Positions 21,812-26,847 of a stretch of 26,847 nt of DNA are shown here, one piece after another. Below the pieces are notes generated by a model. The model saw nothing but the letters and a program-made list of their open reading frames with translations. It had not been told where the DNA came from and searched no databases. The stretch is from an uncultured Lachnospiraceae bacterium (lineage in GTDB: Bacteria > Bacillota > Clostridia > Lachnospirales > Lachnospiraceae), in NCBI GenBank assembly GCA_910578475.1, contig CAJTRK010000037.1, forward strand, positions 1 through 26,847, in the 5' to 3' direction. Position 1 is the stretch's first letter, and every line of letters begins with the position of its first letter. The position numbers were made by a program, and so were the translations under genes.

Positions 21812-24025
21812 ATGGCAGCAAAGCATGGTAATTTATCGATTAACAGCGATAATATTTTCCCGATTATCAAAAAGTGGTTATATTCGGACCACGATATTTT
21901 TTTCCGCGAGCTGATTTCCAATGGCTGTGATGCGGTAACGAAACTGAAAAAACTGGATATGATGGGTGAATATGCGCTTCCTGATGGTTATAAGCCGGAA
22001 ATTAAGGTGATTGTCAATCCGGAAGAAAAAACTTTGAAATTTATCGATAACGGACTCGGCATGACAGCCGACGAAGTAGAGGAATACATCAACCAGATTG
22101 CTTTTTCGGGAGCGACGGAGTTTATCGAGAAGTATAAAGATAAAACGAACGAAGACCAGATTATCGGTCATTTCGGACTTGGTTTCTATTCCGCTTTTAT
22201 GGTAGCGGATGAAGTGCATATCGACAGTCTTTCCTATCAGGACGGCGCTGCGCCCGTGCACTGGGAATGTGACGGCGGCACGGAGTTCGATATGGAAGAA
22301 GGAACGAGAAGCGAAGTCGGCACGGAAATAACGCTTTTCTTAAACGAAGACTGTCTGGAATTCTGTAACGAGTACAAGGCGCGGGAAGTCATTAAAAAAT
22401 ACTGTTCTTTCATGCCCATTGAAATCTATTTAAGCAAAGCCAATACGACCGATACCCAGACGATTACGGAAGCGGAAAAACTGGATACGGATGTGGTAAT
22501 TGAAGAAATCAAGAAGGAAAAAGAAGAGGACGAGCAGAAGTTAAAAATCAGGAAACGTCCGGAACTGTTAAACGAGACGCAGCCGCTTTGGAGCAAACAT
22601 CCGAATGACTGCACGAAGGAAGAGTATCTGGAGTTTTACCGGAAGGTGTTTCAGGATTACAAGGAACCGTTGTTCTGGATTCACCTGAACATGGATTATC
22701 CTTTTAACCTGAAAGGAATCCTCTACTTCCCCAAAATAAACATGGAGTATGAGTCCATCGAAGGCACGATTAAACTGTATAACAATCAGGTGTTCATCGC
22801 GGATAATATTAAAGAAGTAATACCGGAATTTCTGATGCTGTTAAAAGGCGTTATCGACTGTCCCGATTTGCCGCTGAATGTTTCCAGAAGCGCATTGCAG
22901 AACGATGGTTTTGTCAATAAGATTAACGAATATATCACGAAGAAAGTTGCGGACAAGCTTTCCGGCATGTGCAAGACCGAAAAGGAAGAGTACGAGAAGT
23001 ATTGGGACGATATCAGCCCGTTCATTAAATTCGGCTGCCTGAAAGACGATAAATTCTGCGAGAAGATGACGGATTATATCCTCTTTAAGAACCTGGACGG
23101 CAAGTACCTGACGCTGCCCGAATGCCTGGAAGTTGCCAAGAGCGACCCGGATGAGACGGAGGAAGAGGCGAAAGTATCGTCTGAGACAGGAGCGGAAAAT
23201 GCGGACGGTCAGACCGCTTCCGAAAGCGGCGATATACAGGCGGCAGATGAAAACGGCGAAAAAGTAGAGGCGGAAGTCGTTGACGGAGAAGCCGAAACAA
23301 CGGAAGGCGGCCAGGCCGTAGACGAGAACGGTGAAAAAGTAGAGGCGGAAGTCGTTGACGAAGAAGCGGACATAACGGAAGACGAGGAAGCCGAAGAAGA
23401 AAAGAAAGAGAAGGTCATCTACTATGTGACCGATGAAAAACAGCAGAGCCAGTACATCAATATGTTCAGAGCTGCCAAAATGGATGCGGTTATCTTAACG
23501 CACAACATCGACCAGCCTTTTGTATCTCAGTTAGAGGCGAAGAACGAGGGCGTTAAGTTCCAGAGAATCGATGCCGACCTGACCGATACCTTTAAGGCGA
23601 AGACATCCAAAAAGGCCGAAAAGGAAATGGAAGAACAGGCCGAAGCGATTGCGGGCATCATGAAGAAAGCATTGAAGAAAGATTCTATCACCGTCAAGGT
23701 GGAAAAGCTGAAAAACAAGAAGATTTCTTCCATGATTACCTTATCCGAGGAAAGCAGAAGGATGCAGGACATGATGAAGATGTACGCGATGCCCGGCATG
23801 GATGCAGGCATGTTCGGCGGCAAGGATGGCGAAACGCTGATTCTGAATGCGAACCACCCGCTTGTCCAGTATGTGCTGGAAAACAAAGAAGGTGAAAACA
23901 CGAAGACGATTTGCGAGCAGTTATATGACCTTGCGCTGTTACAGCACGCACCGCTCGAACCGGAAGCGATGACCAAATTCATTGCGAGAAGCAACGAGAT
24001 TATGCTGCTTCTGGCGAAAGCATAA
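21812..24025 (+). CDS. htpG: Hsp90-family chaperone HtpG with an acidic insertion
   Basis: A 737-residue cytosolic ATP-dependent chaperone; E. coli HtpG has 624 residues. The N-terminal GHKL ATPase domain shows FRELISNGCDA (E33, N37, D40), DNGLGM (79-84) and GHFGLGFYS (119-127). The middle domain includes DLPLNVSRSALQ with the catalytic-loop arginine. The C-terminal domain ends in QLYDLALLQHAPLEP. The extra length is a strongly acidic, low-complexity insertion at about 444-534, placed inside the middle domain just before the strand KVIYYVTDEKQQSQYINMF, not between the N and middle domains where eukaryotic Hsp90 has its charged linker. The insertion contains two 25-residue repeats. A perfect CIRCE operator controls the promoter. 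Family call is certain; the role of the insertion is unknown. Confidence 0.97.
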   Translation: MAAKHGNLSINSDNIFPIIKKWLYSDHDIFFRELISNGCDAVTKLKKLDMMGEYALPDGYKPEIKVIVNPEEKTLKFIDNGLGMTADEVEEYINQIAFSGATEFIEKYKDKTNEDQIIGHFGLGFYSAFMVADEVHIDSLSYQDGAAPVHWECDGGTEFDMEEGTRSEVGTEITLFLNEDCLEFCNEYKAREVIKKYCSFMPIEIYLSKANTTDTQTITEAEKLDTDVVIEEIKKEKEEDEQKLKIRKRPELLNETQPLWSKHPNDCTKEEYLEFYRKVFQDYKEPLFWIHLNMDYPFNLKGILYFPKINMEYESIEGTIKLYNNQVFIADNIKEVIPEFLMLLKGVIDCPDLPLNVSRSALQNDGFVNKINEYITKKVADKLSGMCKTEKEEYEKYWDDISPFIKFGCLKDDKFCEKMTDYILFKNLDGKYLTLPECLEVAKSDPDETEEEAKVSSETGAENADGQTASESGDIQAADENGEKVEAEVVDGEAETTEGGQAVDENGEKVEAEVVDEEADITEDEEAEEEKKEKVIYYVTDEKQQSQYINMFRAAKMDAVILTHNIDQPFVSQLEAKNEGVKFQRIDADLTDTFKAKTSKKAEKEMEEQAEAIAGIMKKALKKDSITVKVEKLKNKKISSMITLSEESRRMQDMMKMYAMPGMDAGMFGGKDGETLILNANHPLVQYVLENKEGENTKTICEQLYDLALLQHAPLEPEAMTKFIARSNEIMLLLAKA
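23258..23360 (+). repeat. 75-bp tandem duplication inside htpG
   Basis: A 28-bp string is identical at 23258-23285 and 23333-23360, a period of 75 bp or 25 codons. The protein repeat unit reads DENGEKVEAEVVD followed by a diverged acidic tail. The frame is kept. Confidence 0.9.
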
Positions 24026-24056
24026 AGAAAAATACAAATAAAAATCACTAAAGTGT

Positions 24057-24079
24057 GGGGCGGCAGAATATGCCGCCCC
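24057..24079 (+). terminator. Intrinsic terminator after htpG
   Basis: Perfect 9-bp GC-rich stem GGGGCGGCA / TGCCGCCCC with a 5-nt loop. The following sequence (CATATTATATT) is only moderately T-rich, so efficiency is uncertain. Confidence 0.65.
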
Positions 24080-24164
24080 CATATTATATTCCGCTTCGGA
24101 TGTCAATATGCCTGAAACTGCATATGATAATTAGAAAGATAATAAGGTTAAAGCAGGTAATCAT

Positions 24165-24851
24165 ATGAACGGGAAAACGTTTAAAATGGCGCAAGCGGAA
24201 GGAGAGCAGACCGGCGGACTGCAGATTAATGTGACCTCAGATATCGGACTGATTCCGATTCAGAACGCCGTGATTTCCATTGCCTATACAAGAACACCTG
24301 AGACAGAAGTGGAAACACTGGAGACGGATATATCCGGGCAGACGGAGGAAGTGCAGCTTTCCGCACCGCCGCTGTCTTACAGCCTGACGCCGGAATCACC
24401 AATGCCTTATTCAGAGTACAATGTAACCGTGCAGGCGCCGGGATATGAGCCGGTTATGATTTCCGGCGTGGAGGTGCTGCCGGATGTAACGGCCGTACAG
24501 AATATCCGGATGACGCCGGTAGAAACCGCAAGAGAAACGGAAGAGACGCTCGTCATTCCGGACCATACCCTGTATGGAGAATATCCGCCCAAAATTCCGG
24601 AAGAAGAAATCAAACCGATGGATGAGACCGGCGAAATTGTTTTGAGCAGGGTTGTTGTGCCGGAATATATTGTCGTGCACGACGGTGTACCGAACGACAG
24701 CAGCGCGCCGAACTATTATGTACGGTATAAGGACTACATCAAAAACGTGGCCTCCTCCGAAATTTATGCGACCTGGCCGGAAAGCAGCATTTATGCGAAT
24801 ATTCTGGCAATTTTATCTTTTACGCTGAACAGGGTATATACGGAGTGGTAG
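24165..24851 (+). pseudogene. Cell-wall/peptidoglycan-binding-type protein, 5' part, cut by element insertion
   Basis: A 228-codon ORF. Residues 15-118 look like a carboxypeptidase-regulatory-like beta domain (GGLQINVTSDIGLIPIQNAVISI... NVTVQAPGYEPVMI). The C-terminal part (VPEYIVVHDGVP... YIKNVASSEIYATWPESSIYANILAILSFTLNRVYTEW) matches the opening of a much longer protein family of Lachnospiraceae, often annotated as peptidoglycan-binding, in which VYTEW continues as Y-R-x-x-G-Y. Here a TAG stop follows W228 at once, and the end of a serine recombinase gene begins 22 bp later. I infer that an integrated element separates this 5' part from its 3' part outside the window. The intact-family comparison is from memory. 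AGG about 7 nt before the ATG is the ribosome binding site. Confidence 0.75.
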
Positions 24852-24886
24852 GGCGGCCGATGCTGATTCGCGGTCAGCCGCGGAAT
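24846..24886. mobile_element. Predicted attachment-site junction of a serine-recombinase element
   Basis: Host coding sequence seems to end at GAGTGGTA (24844-24851), after which the recombinase 3' end starts. A bulged hairpin (ATTCGCGG / CCGCGGAAT, 24866-24886) lies across the recombinase stop codon. Serine integrases often insert into conserved genes with a 2-bp crossover, and GT, TG or TA near 24847-24850 would fit. The exact crossover cannot be set without the other end. Confidence 0.5.
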
Positions 24887-26562
24887 CGTATTACAATCTG
24901 TTCTTTTGTCACATCAATTCGTTCGATGAGTCTGTTTGCGAGGACACGCTTCGTTTCCGGAGCGGACTGCTCAAAAAGCCGCGGCCAGGAAGGAAGCGGA
25001 GGCACGTTTTTCTGGCTGTCGGAATCCAATCCGGAAAAATCCGGTTCGGAAGAACCCGAAGCGGAGAATTTGTCTGTGACATTCTGCAGTTCCTCTAACG
25101 ATATTCTGTTTTTTCTCATAGAGTCTTCCAACATCGATGCCCGTTCCGTTTTCTGTTGAAGCGCGCGGGCCAGCTCCGACAGCGGAAGGGGATAAGTTCC
25201 GGCGATTGCTTCGGGAATGCGCTCCCGCAGAAGCATCATATCCCGCGTGAGCCTTGTATGTTCTTTCCGGATTTGCCGCAGTCTGTTTTCCAGCGTTTTC
25301 TTTTGTGAAAAAAGTTTCTTCTGATATAGGGCGTTTAAATCTTCCTGTTGTAAAAGGTGGCCGATGTAGTCGGCCAGACAGTCATATACGATATTTTCCA
25401 GTGTATCGGCATGAAATTGCGCGCTTTGCCTGTGGGGAATGCCGTTGTGGGCAGCAGGGCAGCGGTACAGGGGGATTTTCCGGCTTCTTTTTTCGCCGGT
25501 GCTTTGGAGCGTCCAGTAACTGTACCGCGTGCCGTTTACCATTCTTCGGCCGCAGAAGCCGCAGAAAAGAATGCCCCGCAGCGGCAGAATACCGTCATTT
25601 CTGGAGATGACGGAAGGAGATGGGACATCTTCCGTAACAGGTGTTTTTTTTCGGAAACGGTCGGCCCGGGCTTTTCTTTTTTCCTGTGTCAGCGTCCAGA
25701 GAGGGCCGTCTATGATGCGGATATCGGAGTCGGATTTTTCGGAAAGTATCCATTCGCGGCTGTCTTTCCGGCGGCATTTTCCGTCGATGCGTTCCCGGCG
25801 TTTGTAGGCGGCACGGCCGGTATAGACAGGATTTTGTAAAATGCCGGTAATCGTGCCGCATTTCCATTCTCCGCCGGGGGACATTTCGCGCGTGGAAGGA
25901 TTTGCGTTCAGGATATTGGCGATTTTGACGGAGCCTAATTCCCGGCAGCAGGACAGTTCGAAGATTTTCCGGACGAGCGCGGCCTGTTCCGGGATAATTT
26001 CCAGTCGGTGCAGCGCGCGCCCGTGTTTGCTGATTTCGCCGGAGAAAATGAGGCGGTAGCCATAAGGCGCCATACCGCCCATAAATTTTCCTTCCCGGAC
26101 CAGTTTTTCGGCCGTGTCTTTGACGCGCATTCCCGTATCGGAACTGCTTTTCTGGGCGTTTCCATAACGCAGAGCGAGCATCATCTGCCCCATAATATCG
26201 TCATTTTCCGGAGAAATACAGCCATCTTTTACGGTGTAGATATCGACGCCGCAGCTTTTCAGCGTCATGACATATGCGCCGATTTCCCACATCCGTCTGC
26301 CAATCCGGTCGTCTTTGTAGGCGGCCAGAATATCATATTCGTTGTTCCGGGCGTCTGTCAGCGCTTCCTGCAGAATATCTCTTTTGCTGACGGCATTTTT
26401 GTAGCCGCTGTTGCTTCCTTCAAAATATTCCTTATCGTCCAGCCGCCAGTCTTTGTGCCGCTCAATATATTCCCTGACGAGCCGTCGCTGCACGGTAAGG
26501 TCGCCGTCGGCGTCCAGCTGCTGGCTGGAACTGACCCGCAGCAGAATGCGAACTATTTTCAT
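24874..26562 (-). CDS. Large serine recombinase (integrase/resolvase family)
   Basis: A 562-residue enzyme. The N-terminal resolvase domain has catalytic S11 in LLRVSSSQQ and the arginine-rich active-site string KDDRIGRR (about 83-90). The Recombinase domain follows (about 165-290, FMGGMAPYGYRL..., ILQNPVYTGRAAYKRR). Then comes a zinc ribbon with C334/C337 (FCGFC) and C368 (RCPAAH), a coiled coil at about 420-490, and a C-terminal tail. This is the layout of integrases of phages and of Tn4451/Tn5397-type elements, which cut DNA through a 5'-phosphoserine link. The upstream gene stops 4 bp before its ATG, and GGAGG lies about 11 nt before the ATG, so the two are coupled. Its 3' end sits at the junction with a disrupted host gene. 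Confidence 0.95.
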   Translation of the reverse strand: MKIVRILLRVSSSQQLDADGDLTVQRRLVREYIERHKDWRLDDKEYFEGSNSGYKNAVSKRDILQEALTDARNNEYDILAAYKDDRIGRRMWEIGAYVMTLKSCGVDIYTVKDGCISPENDDIMGQMMLALRYGNAQKSSSDTGMRVKDTAEKLVREGKFMGGMAPYGYRLIFSGEISKHGRALHRLEIIPEQAALVRKIFELSCCRELGSVKIANILNANPSTREMSPGGEWKCGTITGILQNPVYTGRAAYKRRERIDGKCRRKDSREWILSEKSDSDIRIIDGPLWTLTQEKRKARADRFRKKTPVTEDVPSPSVISRNDGILPLRGILFCGFCGRRMVNGTRYSYWTLQSTGEKRSRKIPLYRCPAAHNGIPHRQSAQFHADTLENIVYDCLADYIGHLLQQEDLNALYQKKLFSQKKTLENRLRQIRKEHTRLTRDMMLLRERIPEAIAGTYPLPLSELARALQQKTERASMLEDSMRKNRISLEELQNVTDKFSASGSSEPDFSGLDSDSQKNVPPLPSWPRLFEQSAPETKRVLANRLIERIDVTKEQIVIRFRG

Positions 26563-26566
26563 ATCG

Positions 26567-26847
26567 TTATGTTCCTCCGTTCGTCTGTTGTGATGAGAGA
26601 TTCGTTATTTCCGTTATCAGCTGTTGTGATGCGGCATTCGCTGCTTCTGTTGTTGTCTGTTGTGATGCGGGATTCGTCAATTTCATTGTCGTCTGTTGTG
26701 ATGCGGCATTCACCATTTCCGCCGGCGGCAGCTGCGACAACGTTTCGCCCAGTATGTCCAGAATCTCTTTGCGAAGCGCGCCTTCGCGGGAAGCGTCGGG
26801 AGGTTCGCAGGGAAACTGCATGATGAGAAGGATTTTATCCGTTCCGA
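26567..26847 (-). CDS. Unrecognised element protein with 12-residue repeats, cut by the window edge
   Basis: The frame is open from the right edge of the window to a TAA at 26567-26569. An ATG exists at 26819-26821 but has no ribosome binding site, and the frame stays open upstream (GTDKILLIM...), so the gene probably starts outside the window. The visible N-terminal part has a hydrophobic strand (DKILLIMQFPCEPP) and a helix (GALRKEILDILGETLSQL). The rest is a low-complexity run of 12-residue units built around ASQQ-T, repeated about four times and ending in TNGGT. No family is recognised. It ends 4 bp before the recombinase, so it may supply an accessory factor for recombination; this is inferred from position only. 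Confidence 0.6.
   Translation of the reverse strand, partial: GTDKILLIMQFPCEPPDASREGALRKEILDILGETLSQLPPAEMVNAASQQTTMKLTNPASQQTTTEAANAASQQLITEITNLSSQQTNGGT
26583..26718. repeat. 36-bp in-frame tandem repeat, nearly four units
   Basis: Units begin at 26583, 26619, 26655 and 26691, each starting with a variant of GTCTGTTGTGATG(C/A)G, with an exact 36-bp period and a diverged second half. The last unit fades near 26718. The repeats encode 12-residue protein units, so copy number could change without a frameshift. Confidence 0.85.

Noticed and set aside
26583..26718. 36-bp repeats considered as a short CRISPR array
   Set aside because: Units follow each other without separate unique spacers, the first half is conserved and the second half drifts, and the frame is kept across all units, so this is a coding tandem repeat.
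26008..26823. A 271-codon plus-strand frame over the recombinase start and repeat region
   Set aside because: Antisense to the recombinase catalytic domain; its C-terminal repeats are only the mirror of the 36-bp repeat.

Overview
The window looks like a chromosomal segment of an anaerobic, probably spore-forming Clostridia, most likely a Lachnospiraceae member. The evidence is the GlgC/GlgD pair, a YtaF-like sporulation membrane protein, a CIRCE-controlled htpG, strong GGAGG-type ribosome binding sites throughout, and a truncated gene that I recognise from memory as a Lachnospiraceae cell-wall protein family. No rRNA, tRNA or CRISPR array was found. All assignments come from reading the sequence; no database search was run.

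Left edge (1-1528): an AT-rich, window-truncated P-loop ATPase and a complete XerC/D-type tyrosine recombinase, both on the minus strand. They are followed by a 161-bp near-palindrome (1285-1445) that resembles a MITE. Next (1529-6821, minus strand) is a regulated transporter module: OmpR-type response regulator, then a short single-membrane-segment histidine kinase, an ABC ATPase and a two-FtsX-domain permease. The order resembles peptide-antibiotic sensing and export loci. Two perfect hairpins that abut exactly separate regulator and kinase.

6822-7250 holds the best candidate for a cryptic system. A 26-residue hydrophobic, lysine-tailed peptide is encoded with a strong promoter, a ribosome binding site held in a hairpin and its own terminator. 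Convergent to it is a near-consensus promoter driving a predicted ~100-nt antisense RNA. This is the layout of a type I toxin-antitoxin locus.

7389-14243 is housekeeping: a DUF1905-like protein, glgC-glgD (glycogen synthesis, overlapping by 7 bp), a GreA-family factor, and a SERCA-like Ca2+ P-type ATPase whose 3' end overlaps the convergent ytaF. 14368-18503 is a probable operon of a beta-CASP metallo-beta-lactamase nuclease, dihydrofolate reductase and a soluble hybrid kinase (HisKA-HATPase-REC-HPt). 18567-21582 holds branched-chain aminotransferase, a PHP-domain phosphoesterase and a lipoprotein parvulin foldase.

htpG (21812-24025) has a perfect CIRCE operator next to its promoter and carries an unusual ~90-residue acidic insertion containing a 25-codon tandem duplication. 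Right edge (24165-26847): a cell-wall protein gene is cut off at codon 228, and immediately beyond it lies a large serine recombinase on the opposite strand. Upstream of the recombinase, and probably co-transcribed with it, is a window-truncated gene with a 36-bp in-frame repeat. This looks like one end of an integrated mobile element whose attachment site lies inside the cell-wall gene, near 24846-24851.
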